From positions 1-64,000 of the forward strand of contig DPJG01000023.1 in the NCBI GenBank assembly GCA_003543135.1: a DNA stretch of 64,000 nt, in the 5' to 3' direction. Origin of the DNA: Rheinheimera sp. (GTDB taxonomy: Bacteria > Pseudomonadota > Gammaproteobacteria > Enterobacterales > Alteromonadaceae). Both the position numbers and the translations under genes were made by a program. Numbering within the stretch: the stretch's first letter is position 1; every line of letters starts with the position of its first letter. Positions 8,770 to 17,859 of the stretch are shown in pieces. The notes beneath the pieces are model-generated. The model was not told the DNA's origin. It was given only the letters and a program-made list of their open reading frames with translations, and did not search any database.

Positions 8770-9144
8770 TCAATTTTTCTTATCTTGCTGTATCAGGTGT
8801 GACTCGATTTTTCTCAGTTTATCCATCAGCTCGCGTTGCTCTTCATCGCTGAATAAATGTTTATCTTCAACCAGATGCATAATGATATTGGCCACTATCA
8901 TTGGGATCACCACAAAGATCCAAAAATGGCCAAATAAGATGCCAATAATACGGCCAGCAGTAGTAACCGGAGTTAAATCCCCATAACCTATCGTTAATGA
9001 AGTGACAGTGGCCCACCATAAACCATCCGCAAAGGATTTTGCTTCCAGTAATGAAAAACACCAAGCACCAAATAATAAGCTGGTTGCATACAACGCCAGA
9101 ATGAGCCATAGCCGGTTTGCAGTGTAGATCAGTAGTTTTTTCAT
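8770..9144 (-). CDS. Two-TM potassium channel family protein
   Basis: This 124-aa protein has one membrane helix (about 10-30), a pore loop with the selectivity filter T51-I-G-Y-G-D56, and a second helix (about 64-92). This is the minimal K+ channel subunit of the ion_trans_2 (KcsA-like) type. The C-terminal 30 residues are charged and could form a short helix (EEQRELMDKLRKIESHL). There is no RCK or cyclic-nucleotide domain, so gating is unknown. Four subunits should form the inner-membrane channel. It is probably a single-gene unit, because a terminator separates it from the upstream lipoprotein gene. Confidence 0.88.
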   Translation of the reverse strand: MKKLLIYTANRLWLILALYATSLLFGAWCFSLLEAKSFADGLWWATVTSLTIGYGDLTPVTTAGRIIGILFGHFWIFVVIPMIVANIIMHLVEDKHLFSDEEQRELMDKLRKIESHLIQQDKKN

Positions 9145-9163
9145 GATAAAAATCCATTTCAGC

Positions 9164-9190
9164 TAAAAAAACACCTCCAAAGGAGGTGTA
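9164..9190 (-). terminator. Intrinsic terminator after the NlpE/META lipoprotein gene
   Basis: Read on the minus strand, ACACCTCC and GGAGGTGT pair perfectly around TTT, followed by a run of seven T. It separates the lipoprotein gene from the potassium channel gene. Confidence 0.85.
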
Positions 9191-9236
9191 TTAAATAGCC
9201 ATCTAATAGCGTTTGATTTGCAATCGCCCTAAAGGC

Positions 9237-10346
9237 TTAATTCACTGCAGCAGTAAATTCCATAATGATGGCGTTGTCTTTAAACAATTGCAGTTTAGAT
9301 TGATTCACTTCAATCCTATCAGCCAGCTGCAACTGCCGGGTAAATTGTTGTTCATAAAAATGAGCGTCAGCACAATGTTTGCGGGTGCTCACCACCGGCA
9401 TCACTTTTAACTGATTGTCTTTTTGCTCATAAGCTGCGTTAAAGTTATTACAGCCGGAAAAACCATATAACTTGTTGTCGGCGAGCATCATGCGGATATT
9501 CAGTTTTTGTGGCACGCCAATTTGAGACACTGAATTTAACCGCCAGACCACACCCTGTGCAGAACCCGGTGCTGCCTGATTCGGGCAGGTGGCTCCAGGC
9601 CAGAACTGGTCGAACTTATCAACAAATAACGCCTGGTTATTGTCCGGGCTCTTTCTGGCGGTCATGGTTGCGACCACAGATTTACCATTGATGATCGGGT
9701 TGGTCTGGTAACTGCGCATCATCGGTAAATGATGTTGGGTCATGGCAATTTGATGGCTTTCGCCGGTCTGGCAGTCGGTAAAGCTCGCTTCGTTGCCTTT
9801 GAGCTGATACATACCCAATAACGGCAAACGGCTGTCAATTTTCTGCACCGTTGGCTGACGCGTCAGCGTCATATTGTCTGCCGACACAATAGGCTTGCCG
9901 GCAACGTCCAGCATCACCAAATGTTGATTACTGGCAAACTGGAAAGATGGCATCTGCTGGCGTTGGGTGGTGAAGTGTAAAGTGCGTTCGTCCAGCTGCC
10001 AGCTGCCTTCAATCAGCTCTACAACATTACGGTCGATAAATTCGCGGCGGGCTTCAAACTTACCGTTTTGGTAGACATTGATATGGTAGTTTACACCAGG
10101 GCATTTTTTGCAGGGCAAAGTGCCGGTAAAACTCATGTCACGGTCAATAAAAATTAAACCAAAGTCGGTGGCAATAGGCTGTGCATTATCAGAATGCACC
10201 ACCTCGTCAGGCACCAGCTCAGGAGCGACTTCTACTTCCTTAATTTCCTGTACAGGCGCGGGTTTGGCGGCTTGCTCAGGAACCACAGAACAGGCAGATA
10301 ACAATAATACGCTCAGTACTACACAGCTTTTTTTCACTTGAATCAT
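9237..10346 (-). CDS. Lipoprotein with NlpE-like and META domains
   Basis: This 369-aa protein has a signal peptide with lipobox LSAC (Cys19) and then a Pro/Glu-rich linker. An NlpE-type N-terminal domain covers about residues 65-160 (FTGTLPCKKCPGVNYHINVYQ, with the CxxC of that family). A C-terminal META/HslJ-like domain covers about residues 255-365 (LYGFSGCNNFNAAYEQ). NlpE of E. coli is an outer-membrane sensor of surface contact and copper stress, and HslJ-type META domains occur in envelope stress proteins. A role at the outer membrane under stress is inference. It is transcribed alone, with its own terminator. Confidence 0.8.
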   Translation of the reverse strand: MIQVKKSCVVLSVLLLSACSVVPEQAAKPAPVQEIKEVEVAPELVPDEVVHSDNAQPIATDFGLIFIDRDMSFTGTLPCKKCPGVNYHINVYQNGKFEARREFIDRNVVELIEGSWQLDERTLHFTTQRQQMPSFQFASNQHLVMLDVAGKPIVSADNMTLTRQPTVQKIDSRLPLLGMYQLKGNEASFTDCQTGESHQIAMTQHHLPMMRSYQTNPIINGKSVVATMTARKSPDNNQALFVDKFDQFWPGATCPNQAAPGSAQGVVWRLNSVSQIGVPQKLNIRMMLADNKLYGFSGCNNFNAAYEQKDNQLKVMPVVSTRKHCADAHFYEQQFTRQLQLADRIEVNQSKLQLFKDNAIIMEFTAAVN

Positions 10347-10460
10347 TACCGGATAACCAAAATTGGCGCCATTATACTGAAACTGTAAAAAGAGCGGCAG
10401 CGGTTTTTTTGTAACAGTAAGGCGCCGCTTTTTATCAGTTGTAGATCGGTGTGGCGGCGC

Positions 10461-11333
10461 TCAGATAAAGCCCCAATGTGTTAGCATCAGCTCTGCAGTG
10501 TGCTTTGGGTATTGCTGCATAAAACAATGCCCACCTTTTGTTTGTAATGAGGTGATAGCTGAGTTCAATGCCTGCCATTTGTGTACTGCTTTACTGACAA
10601 AAGGGTAAGTGTCGTCACCATAGATCACTAGAGTGTCGCTGCAAGGCCGTTTTAATTCCCGCCATAAATTTTTAGGGTAAGATGCAAAAATTTCCGCTTC
10701 ACGTTCCGGTTTACATTTCAGCCGGCTGCCATCCTGATGATGCAGTGCATGGTCGATATAAGCCTGCAATGCGTCCTGCTGCCAGCCCCTGAACAGACCT
10801 CTGTTGGTCAGATACTGCTCCGTTGCCAGCCTGTCTGGCCAGAACTGCCGGCGTTTTAATGCCTTTTTTGCCATTGGGTTATGCCGGTATAACCCCAGCA
10901 AATCCAACGTCTGCATAGAGCGAAGTAACAGTGGTGGAAATAACACAGGATCCAGCAGGATCACTTTATGAAAGAGCTGTTCTGGTTGTGCATTCATCAA
11001 GGCTGTTAACACACCACCAAAACTGTGACCACAACCATACAAAGCCACATCACCGAATTTGGGTAAATGCAGTGTTAACGCTGCTGTTGCAAGTTCCGCA
11101 CTCTGATTCCAGCCTATAAACTTGCCGCCATGGTCGCTGTCACCGTGGCCCTGGGCATCTGATAAAAAGAAATCAAAGTAGGGCGCGAGCTGTTGTAACA
11201 GTGGCAGATACATCAAACTGCAAAAACCATTGCCGTGCAACAGATGTAATAAGGGTTTGCCACTTGGGATGCTGTGATGGCCACGCAGGGTAAATCCATA
11301 ACGGCTTTGATAATGCCAGGGAATAAGTTGCAC
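10461..11333 (-). CDS. Alpha/beta hydrolase
   Basis: This 290-aa protein has an oxyanion-hole motif LHGNGF (32-37), the nucleophile elbow G-C-G-H-S104-F-G-G, an acid candidate in VIYGDDTYPF, and a C-terminal His in KGGHCFM. Together these are a full Ser-Asp-His triad of the alpha/beta hydrolase fold. There is no signal peptide, so it is cytosolic. The start is GTG (minus strand, 11331-11333) with GAGAT about 7 bases upstream. The substrate is unknown, and the gene stands alone between a lipoprotein gene and a TonB receptor gene on the same strand. Confidence 0.85.
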   Translation of the reverse strand: MQLIPWHYQSRYGFTLRGHHSIPSGKPLLHLLHGNGFCSLMYLPLLQQLAPYFDFFLSDAQGHGDSDHGGKFIGWNQSAELATAALTLHLPKFGDVALYGCGHSFGGVLTALMNAQPEQLFHKVILLDPVLFPPLLLRSMQTLDLLGLYRHNPMAKKALKRRQFWPDRLATEQYLTNRGLFRGWQQDALQAYIDHALHHQDGSRLKCKPEREAEIFASYPKNLWRELKRPCSDTLVIYGDDTYPFVSKAVHKWQALNSAITSLQTKGGHCFMQQYPKHTAELMLTHWGFI

Positions 11334-11510
11334 GCTTAAATCTCAAGTAAATGCTCTAATAAAACCATGCCATGTTTTCACTAAAGCAGCAAGCAAAGCG
11401 TAGTGCAGTTTGCAATGGCCATCCGGCTGGGACACCGGAGTGCTTGTGCATCTGCTAATGGTCGTACAACAGGACTCGATCATGGAACAAGAGTCTGTGA
11501 CATCACAGAT

Positions 11511-11544
11511 AAAAAAACACCCGAAGTGTTGCTTCGGGTGTTTT
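11511..11544 (-). terminator. Intrinsic terminator after the TonB-dependent receptor gene
   Basis: ACACCCGAAG (11517-11526) and CTTCGGGTGT (11532-11541) pair perfectly. On the minus strand the stem is followed by a run of seven T, placed 36 bases after the receptor stop codon. Confidence 0.9.
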
Positions 11545-11579
11545 GCAGGATACAGCGAGCTATAACTGTTGTCGGTTTA

Positions 11580-14198
11580 TCAGAAGTTGTAAGTTAAGCG
11601 GGCGTAGTAGAAACCGCCGTTAAAACCCATCACTGTGGTGGTTGGGTACTTCGCACCCAGCACGTCAGCCCAGCGGTTCTCGTCCGGCACTTCATCAAAC
11701 AGGTTATTAGCCCCTACAGCGATGTTGTAATTGTCGCTAAAGCTATAATTCAACTCTACATCAACAGTTTGCTCTGCACCTAAGAACAGCGGTAAACCGT
11801 CATCCTCAACCCTTAAGGCGCCAGAGTCAGCATGGTCTTCAAAATAAGAGCCATAGTGATTTAACCGGATAAAACCACCAATTTCGCCCCAGTTCTGGCT
11901 AACGGTGAAGCTGCCACGAACTTTTGGTAAACCATCTTCAATTTGTTTGACTTTGGCTTCATTGATATTACGCAGCACCACAGGATTGCCGTCGCCATCT
12001 ACACCAGGTCTTTCGGTGATGCGATCCACTTCTGTTTTGTTGTAGTTCAGTGCTAATGCAAAAGTGGTGCGGCCACCCATTAAATCGGCACTGTAATTGG
12101 CAACAAAATCCACACCCTGAGTTGTGGTATCAAAGTCGTTGGTGAAGTATTTGACACCGGCAAAGCTGGTTGCATCCGCCACACCCAGATTTAACAACGC
12201 CTGAATATCAGCAGGTGTTAAGGTCTGAGATGAAGATTGGCTGATGCGGTCTTCCACTTCAATGCGGTAGTAATCTAAAGTGGCATAAAAATCATCCACT
12301 TCAACCACAGTACCAAATGAATAGTTAGTCGACTCTTCCGGCGTTAAGGCTTTACCGCCTTTGAGCACAGAAATTGGATGGGTAGGCGGCAGAGTGGCGT
12401 TATCCACTAAACCCTGGCCTGCTGCAAAAGATGTGGTCACGTTACGCACCATGGATTGACCAATGGTTGGTGCGCGGAAACCAGTGCTGACTGCACCACG
12501 TAACGCCATTTCATCAGTTGCCTGGAAGCGGCCTGTTAATTTAGCGTTGGTGGTGGTGCCAAAATCTTCATAGTTTTCATAACGCAGTGCAAAGTCTGAA
12601 CGGAAGCGGTCAGAAAATTCCGCGCCAAATTCAGTGTAAGCAGCATAGTTATAACGGTTAAAAGAACCAGCATCATCAGGCTTAAAGCCCGGGAAACCGT
12701 TTGAACCTATACCAAAACCTTGTGAAGCCAGCGGGCCTACTTCAAAAGAGTTCTTATCACCGGCATAAATTTCAAAGGTATCAATACGGTATTCCAAACC
12801 ACCAGCGACAGCCAGCGGGTATGGCAGGGCATCAACTTCGATCAGTTTATTCATATCGTAGTTGATGGCTTGTTCCTGCTGTACATATTTACCAGCGTTA
12901 AAGTCGCGTGGTGTACGTGGGCCCATCGACGCGTTGATGGTGTTTTTAATATAGAACTCCACTTCGCTGCGGCCGTAGCTGGTGCTTAAATCAAAAAACC
13001 AGCCGTTGTCCATTTCGCCTTTCAGGCCGCCGGCCAGGGCACCATCCGTGACGATACCACCAAACTTCGGTGTAAAACCGCCAGGCAGCATTGAAAAGAA
13101 GGTGAAACAGTGAGACGGCAGGGCATTTACTTTTGCAGTTACCTGGTTGTAGTTCAGGCCCTGGATGTCGATATTGCTACATGCGCCTTTGCTGGCATCC
13201 AGATTGCCGACCAGTAAGGAGTCACCGCCATCATTTGAATACACACCACCGCGGGTTTGTGGGTTACGGAAGTAAAAACCGCCTTCCACATTACGCTGTG
13301 CAAAGTTACCAAAGGCGTAAAACTCTTTGTTTTTTGCAACTTCTAAACCGATGTTGCCGAATACTTTAAAGTCACGTTTAAATTCAGGAGAACCCCAGAC
13401 CTGAGCAGGATCCGCAATTTGGGTGTTGCCTTTTGCTGCTAAACCTGCAGCATCACCGCGTTGTACAGAGCGGCTGGTTGGATCAGATTGTTTAAATTCA
13501 GTACTGAAGTTGGCAAAACCATTGTCGGTGAATGGTAAACCAATATTGGCGGCAACCTGACGTAAGTCGCCGTCGCCGTCATAATGCTGACCGGTTTTCA
13601 GTTCTACCGCACCACCTTCACTGGCGTCTTTTAAGCGGAAGTTAATCACACCGGCAATAGCGTCAGAACCGTATTGAGCCGCTGCACCATCACGCAGAAT
13701 TTCAACCTGCTTTAATGCGATAGATGGAATAACTGAAATATCAGGGCCTTGTGAACCATCTGATAAACCACTGCCTAAGAAGGTAATTACAGCTGAACGG
13801 TGGCGACGTTTACCGTTGACTAAAACCAGGGTGCTGTCTGGTGGTAAACCACGAAGGTTGGCCGGGCGAACTAATGTAGAAGCATCATTGATTGGTTGGG
13901 TGTTAACGTTAAAGGAGGGAACTGCGGAACTCATCAGGGTCATCATGTCACTTGGGCCGGCTTTCACAAACTCATCGGCTCCGATGACATCTACTGGTAC
14001 CGCCGAATCGCCTACCGAGCGCGGCGCGCCGCGAGAACCTACAACGACGATCTTCTCAACATCTTCCGTTTTTTGCGCTTCCGCTGCATCCTGAGCTACA
14101 GCGGCAAAGCTGGTACCACTTAACATCAACAGGGCACTACCGGTCAGCGCAAACTTAATTCCCGCCGCAAGCGGCGCAAGTTTTGTCTTATTTTTCAT
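11580..14198 (-). CDS. TonB-dependent outer-membrane receptor
   Basis: This 872-aa protein has a signal peptide (residues 1 to about 33, ending TSFAAVA), a TonB-box-like EKIVVVGSRG (about 49-58) and a plug domain with LVLVNGKRRHRSAV and EILRDGAAAQYGSDAIAGVINF. A long beta-barrel follows and ends YYARLTYNF with the terminal Phe needed for outer-membrane insertion. The family imports large ligands with energy from TonB-ExbBD. The divergent gene encodes a secreted dipeptidyl-peptidase-like enzyme, so a peptide ligand is plausible, but this is inference from context. AAGG lies 9 bases before the ATG. Confidence 0.93.
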   Translation of the reverse strand: MKNKTKLAPLAAGIKFALTGSALLMLSGTSFAAVAQDAAEAQKTEDVEKIVVVGSRGAPRSVGDSAVPVDVIGADEFVKAGPSDMMTLMSSAVPSFNVNTQPINDASTLVRPANLRGLPPDSTLVLVNGKRRHRSAVITFLGSGLSDGSQGPDISVIPSIALKQVEILRDGAAAQYGSDAIAGVINFRLKDASEGGAVELKTGQHYDGDGDLRQVAANIGLPFTDNGFANFSTEFKQSDPTSRSVQRGDAAGLAAKGNTQIADPAQVWGSPEFKRDFKVFGNIGLEVAKNKEFYAFGNFAQRNVEGGFYFRNPQTRGGVYSNDGGDSLLVGNLDASKGACSNIDIQGLNYNQVTAKVNALPSHCFTFFSMLPGGFTPKFGGIVTDGALAGGLKGEMDNGWFFDLSTSYGRSEVEFYIKNTINASMGPRTPRDFNAGKYVQQEQAINYDMNKLIEVDALPYPLAVAGGLEYRIDTFEIYAGDKNSFEVGPLASQGFGIGSNGFPGFKPDDAGSFNRYNYAAYTEFGAEFSDRFRSDFALRYENYEDFGTTTNAKLTGRFQATDEMALRGAVSTGFRAPTIGQSMVRNVTTSFAAGQGLVDNATLPPTHPISVLKGGKALTPEESTNYSFGTVVEVDDFYATLDYYRIEVEDRISQSSSQTLTPADIQALLNLGVADATSFAGVKYFTNDFDTTTQGVDFVANYSADLMGGRTTFALALNYNKTEVDRITERPGVDGDGNPVVLRNINEAKVKQIEDGLPKVRGSFTVSQNWGEIGGFIRLNHYGSYFEDHADSGALRVEDDGLPLFLGAEQTVDVELNYSFSDNYNIAVGANNLFDEVPDENRWADVLGAKYPTTTVMGFNGGFYYARLTYNF

Positions 14199-14497
14199 AA
14201 TTATGCCTTTTAATCCTGGATCGTTTTTGTACGGCTCGTTTTATTTGTATGAGCTCGTGAACTAACTTATGGCAATTTTGTCCGTTTGTCCAACCTGTAA
14301 AATGCCCGATTTATCTCAAAACTGTTGCAGAATATTTTCAGCTGAATGTCTTTAATTTGGGTATTTTCGCGCCAGCGCAGGCTTGCAGCGGTGTTTCGGA
14401 CGTTTGAACGGCTTTAATCCGGGACTGGACGGATTTGATTGAAAAAATTAATTGGCTGGCGTTAGATAGAAGTCCTTCATTGTTTTCAGGATTTTTT
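14199..14497. promoter_or_regulatory. Divergent promoter region between receptor and peptidase
   Basis: These 299 bases hold no gene. They should carry promoters for both divergent genes. A short motif recurs: GTCCGTTTGTCC near 14280, CGGACGTTTGAACGG near 14397 and GGACTGGACGGA near 14422. These could be operator half-sites. I cannot place promoter elements with confidence. Confidence 0.4.
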
Positions 14498-16726
14498 ATG
14501 AACCCTTCTTTGACCACTGGTCTGACTCTGGTTGCTGCCGCAACTTTTTCCTTAGCCGTGAATGCCAAACAACTTGAGCTCAAAGCTTTGTTTGCTGATC
14601 CGGCCTTAAGTGGCCAGGCTCCCAAGTCACTGAGTTATTCGCCGGACGGTAGCCGCGTGACTTATCTCAAAGGCAAAACGACAGACGCAAACCGGCTTGA
14701 CCTTTGGCAATACCAGCTTAAAAGCCGTAAACACAGCTTGTTGGTTGATTCAGATACCCTGTTCAGTGGTCCGGAAGAATTGTCCGATGAAGAAAAAGCC
14801 AGACGGGAGCGTCTGCGGTTGTTTGCCAGTGGTATCGTCAGTTACAGCTGGTCAAAAGATGGCAAAGCTTTGTTATTCCCTTTAAACGGCGATTTGTATT
14901 ATTACGATCTGGCAAAAAATAAGGCGCGTAAACTCACCGACACCAAAGAGTTTGAAACCGACGCCCAAATTAGTCCTAAAGGGCGTTATGTGTCTTTTGT
15001 GCGTGAACAAAATATTTATGTGCTGGATTTGACCAGTGGTAAAGAGCAGCAACTGACCACTGACGGCAAGGGCACGGTAAAGAACGGTATGGCCGAGTTT
15101 GTCGCGCAGGAAGAAATGGCGCGGATGACAGGATACTGGTGGGCACCGGATGACAGCAAAATAGCCTTTACCCAGTTTGATGACGCGGCAGTGCCTGAGG
15201 TACTGCGTAATGAAATTTATGCCAATGAAATCAAACTTTATAACCAGCGTTATCCTTATGCCGGTGCCAATAACGTCAGTATTAAACTTGGGGTTGTGGC
15301 GCTGTCATCAGCAGCGGTGCAGTGGCTGGATCTGGGAGCGGAAAAAGACTTCTATTTACCCAGAGTGCAATGGACACAAAATCCTAATCAGCTGACTTAT
15401 CAGTGGCAAAGCCGCGATCAGCAAAAGCTGGAACTGAGAATGGTGGATTTAACCAGTGCACAACAACAGGTGCTGCTGACTGAACAAAACAATACCTGGC
15501 TGAATTTGCATGACGACCTGTACTTTTTCAAAGATAAACAACGTTTTATCTGGGCATCTGAGCGTGACGGTTTTAAACACCTGTATTTATATCAGTTTGA
15601 TGGCAAAGCACCGCTGCAGCTGACGTCAGGCCAGTGGGTGGTGAATAAAATTGAGTCTGTTGATGAAAAAAATGGCGTAGTTTATTTTACCGGCCGCAAA
15701 GATACAGTGCTCGAGAACCACTTATACCGCTTAAACCTGAACAATCAACACATTGCCCGCCTGACAACACCGGGCGCCAGCCACGCTGTAGTAGTAGCCA
15801 AAGATGGCAGTGGTTTCCTCGACAGTTATTCTGCGGTCAATAGCCTGCCCAAGGTGCAGCTCAACGATAACACTGGCAAAACCCTAACCGTGCTGGAAGC
15901 GAATGAACTGAACCCTGATCATCCGTTAACGCCATACTGGCCTGAACTGGTGCAGCCGCGTTTTGGTACCTTAACCGCCAAAGATGGCCAAACCCTGCAT
16001 TACCGTGTGTTTGAGCCAAAAAATCTGGACAAAAACAAAAAACATCCGGTGATTGTCAGTGTCTATGGTGGGCCTGGCGCACAACGTGTCACCAATAGCT
16101 GGAGTGGCAAAGACTTATATTTCCACTACATGGCGCAGCGTGGTTATATCGTCTTTCAGTTGGATAACAGGGGTTCGGAAAACCGCGGTAAAAAATTTGA
16201 AGATCCAATTTATAAACAGCTGGGTGTGGTTGAAGTCGAAGACCAGATCACAGGTGTGGAATATTTACGTACCTTACCTTATGTCGACAGTAGCAGAATA
16301 GGGGTGTATGGCCACAGTTATGGTGGTTATATGGCAATTATGGCGATGTTTAAGGCCGGTGATTATTTTGCAGCCGGTGTGTCGGGTGCGCCTGTTACCG
16401 ACTGGACTTTATACGATACCCACTATACCGAACGTTATTTAGGTCATCCGGCGCAAAATGCCCAAGGATATCTGGCAAGCTCGGTTTTCCCTTATAGTGA
16501 TGCGTTAAAAGGTGATCTCCTGATTTACCATGGTATGGCCGATGACAACGTCTTGTTCAGCAACAGTACCAAGTTGTTTTCTGATTTACAGACCAAAGGC
16601 AAAAACTTTGACATGATGACCTATCCCGGCAGTAAACACGCCATGTTTGGTCAGCAGGTGCAAACCCATTTACATCAAACGATTACCAACTTTTTTGACC
16701 GCACTTTATTAAACCGCGGCAACTAA
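14498..16726 (+). CDS. S9 family peptidase, dipeptidyl-peptidase IV type, exported
   Basis: This 742-aa protein has a signal peptide (1 to about 23, ending AVNA), an eight-bladed beta-propeller with a DPP IV-type entrance (DPPIV_N, about 100-480) and a C-terminal prolyl-oligopeptidase domain. The nucleophile is Ser607 in YGHSYGGYM, the acid is Asp in GMADDNVLF, and the His is in GSKHAMFG. EEMARMTGYWW resembles the Glu-rich segment that binds the substrate N-terminus in DPP IV. It should remove Xaa-Pro dipeptides in the periplasm or outside the cell. I chose ATG 14498 (CAGGA 7 bases upstream) over a TTG 21 codons earlier. Confidence 0.93.
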   Translation: MNPSLTTGLTLVAAATFSLAVNAKQLELKALFADPALSGQAPKSLSYSPDGSRVTYLKGKTTDANRLDLWQYQLKSRKHSLLVDSDTLFSGPEELSDEEKARRERLRLFASGIVSYSWSKDGKALLFPLNGDLYYYDLAKNKARKLTDTKEFETDAQISPKGRYVSFVREQNIYVLDLTSGKEQQLTTDGKGTVKNGMAEFVAQEEMARMTGYWWAPDDSKIAFTQFDDAAVPEVLRNEIYANEIKLYNQRYPYAGANNVSIKLGVVALSSAAVQWLDLGAEKDFYLPRVQWTQNPNQLTYQWQSRDQQKLELRMVDLTSAQQQVLLTEQNNTWLNLHDDLYFFKDKQRFIWASERDGFKHLYLYQFDGKAPLQLTSGQWVVNKIESVDEKNGVVYFTGRKDTVLENHLYRLNLNNQHIARLTTPGASHAVVVAKDGSGFLDSYSAVNSLPKVQLNDNTGKTLTVLEANELNPDHPLTPYWPELVQPRFGTLTAKDGQTLHYRVFEPKNLDKNKKHPVIVSVYGGPGAQRVTNSWSGKDLYFHYMAQRGYIVFQLDNRGSENRGKKFEDPIYKQLGVVEVEDQITGVEYLRTLPYVDSSRIGVYGHSYGGYMAIMAMFKAGDYFAAGVSGAPVTDWTLYDTHYTERYLGHPAQNAQGYLASSVFPYSDALKGDLLIYHGMADDNVLFSNSTKLFSDLQTKGKNFDMMTYPGSKHAMFGQQVQTHLHQTITNFFDRTLLNRGN

Positions 16727-16756
16727 TTTCGCGGAAAATGCCGGAGTTATCAGAAA

Positions 16757-16790
16757 TAAAAACGGTCAGCATGCTGACCGTTTTTTTTAA
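16757..16790. terminator. Bidirectional intrinsic terminator
   Basis: AACGGTCAGC (16761-16770) pairs with GCTGACCGTT (16773-16782), flanked by A on the left and eight T on the right. It lies between the converging peptidase and ldhA genes and could serve both. Confidence 0.88.
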
Positions 16791-16815
16791 GCTGATTAGA
16801 TGTTTAATCTGATGA

Positions 16816-17799
16816 TTACAACTCATTGCCCGAATTTTGTTGCCGGGAAAACGAAAGCAGGTTGTGGATAGTGGTCTGGCTGATTTGCGCCATAGCTTCT
16901 TTGGTAAAAAAAGCCTGATGCCCGGTGATCAGCACATTGGGAAAGGTTAACAAGCGCTGGAATACTTCATCAGAGATGACCTGATCAGACAGGTCTTTAA
17001 AGAATAAATCAGCTTCCTGCTCATAGACATCAAGGCCCAGATAACCAATTTTTCCGGATTTCAGTGCCTGGATCACTGCTTTGGTGTTAATCAGGGCACC
17101 GCGGCTGGTGTTGATCAACATCACACCGTTTTTCATCTGAGCGAGCGCTTCTTCATTAATAAGATGCTGGCTTTGTGGTGTCAGCGGGCAATGCAGACTG
17201 ATAATGTCGCTTTGTTGGTAAAGCTCGCTAAGGCCGACATAACGGGCGCCAAGCTGCTGCAATTCGGGGTTTTCGATTGGATCAACACAAAGCAGTTCAC
17301 AACCAAACCCCTGCAAAATTCGGGCTGTAGCTATACCAATACGACCTGTGCCAATTAAACCTACGGTTTTTTGGTACAGGTTAAAACCAAGCAGACCATT
17401 TAAATCGAAGTTATTGTCGCGGGTTCTGTTATAGGCTTTATGAAATTTGCGGCTTAAACAGAGCATCATACCAACTGTATGCTCAGCGACGGCCTGCGGC
17501 GAATAGGCCGGCACACGCATCACCTTTACGCCGAGTTTTTTAGCTACAGTAAGGTCGACATTATTAAAACCGGCGCAGCGCAGCGCCACGGCAAAAATGC
17601 CAAGCTCAGAGAGCTTTTGCAGTACTGTTGCCGATAAATCATCATTAACAAATACACAGACAGCGTCGCTGCCAGCAGCTGCCGCCACACTTAATAGATC
17701 CAGTTTTTGCGGCAAAAATTGCCAGTTGATATTATCCGGGCTGTACTGGCGTAAAGCCCGCTCATCATAAGGCTGACTGCTGAATACTGTAACGTTCAA
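16816..17799 (-). CDS. ldhA: D-lactate dehydrogenase (NAD-dependent, fermentative type)
   Basis: This 327-aa protein is closely similar to E. coli LdhA. It has ALRCAGFNNVDL, VPAYSPQAVAEHTVGMML, the NAD-binding GLIGTGRIG, SLHCPLTPQS, INTSRGALIN and the catalytic His in ITGHQAFFT. It reduces pyruvate to D-lactate. I chose the TTG at 17797-17799: GGAG stands 6 bases upstream and the protein then aligns end to end with E. coli LdhA (LNVTVFSS against MKLAVYST). The in-frame ATG at 17811 is just upstream of, and contributes to, that GGAG and has no site of its own. No operon partner is evident. Confidence 0.9.
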   Translation of the reverse strand: MNVTVFSSQPYDERALRQYSPDNINWQFLPQKLDLLSVAAAAGSDAVCVFVNDDLSATVLQKLSELGIFAVALRCAGFNNVDLTVAKKLGVKVMRVPAYSPQAVAEHTVGMMLCLSRKFHKAYNRTRDNNFDLNGLLGFNLYQKTVGLIGTGRIGIATARILQGFGCELLCVDPIENPELQQLGARYVGLSELYQQSDIISLHCPLTPQSQHLINEEALAQMKNGVMLINTSRGALINTKAVIQALKSGKIGYLGLDVYEQEADLFFKDLSDQVISDEVFQRLLTFPNVLITGHQAFFTKEAMAQISQTTIHNLLSFSRQQNSGNEL

Positions 17800-17859
17800 T
17801 CTGATCTCCATGGCGCAGTTTTACCCAGTTTATCAGGGGATGATACTGTTTTATAAGCG

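Noticed and set aside
11334-11510. Possible riboswitch or small gene upstream of the hydrolase gene
   Set aside because: A short CCGG...CCGG pairing is present but no known aptamer core matched, and the 64-codon ORF there has no ribosome site.
14338-14625. 95-codon minus-strand ORF near the peptidase start
   Set aside because: It overlaps the peptidase signal peptide in antisense and lacks a ribosome site or recognisable domain.
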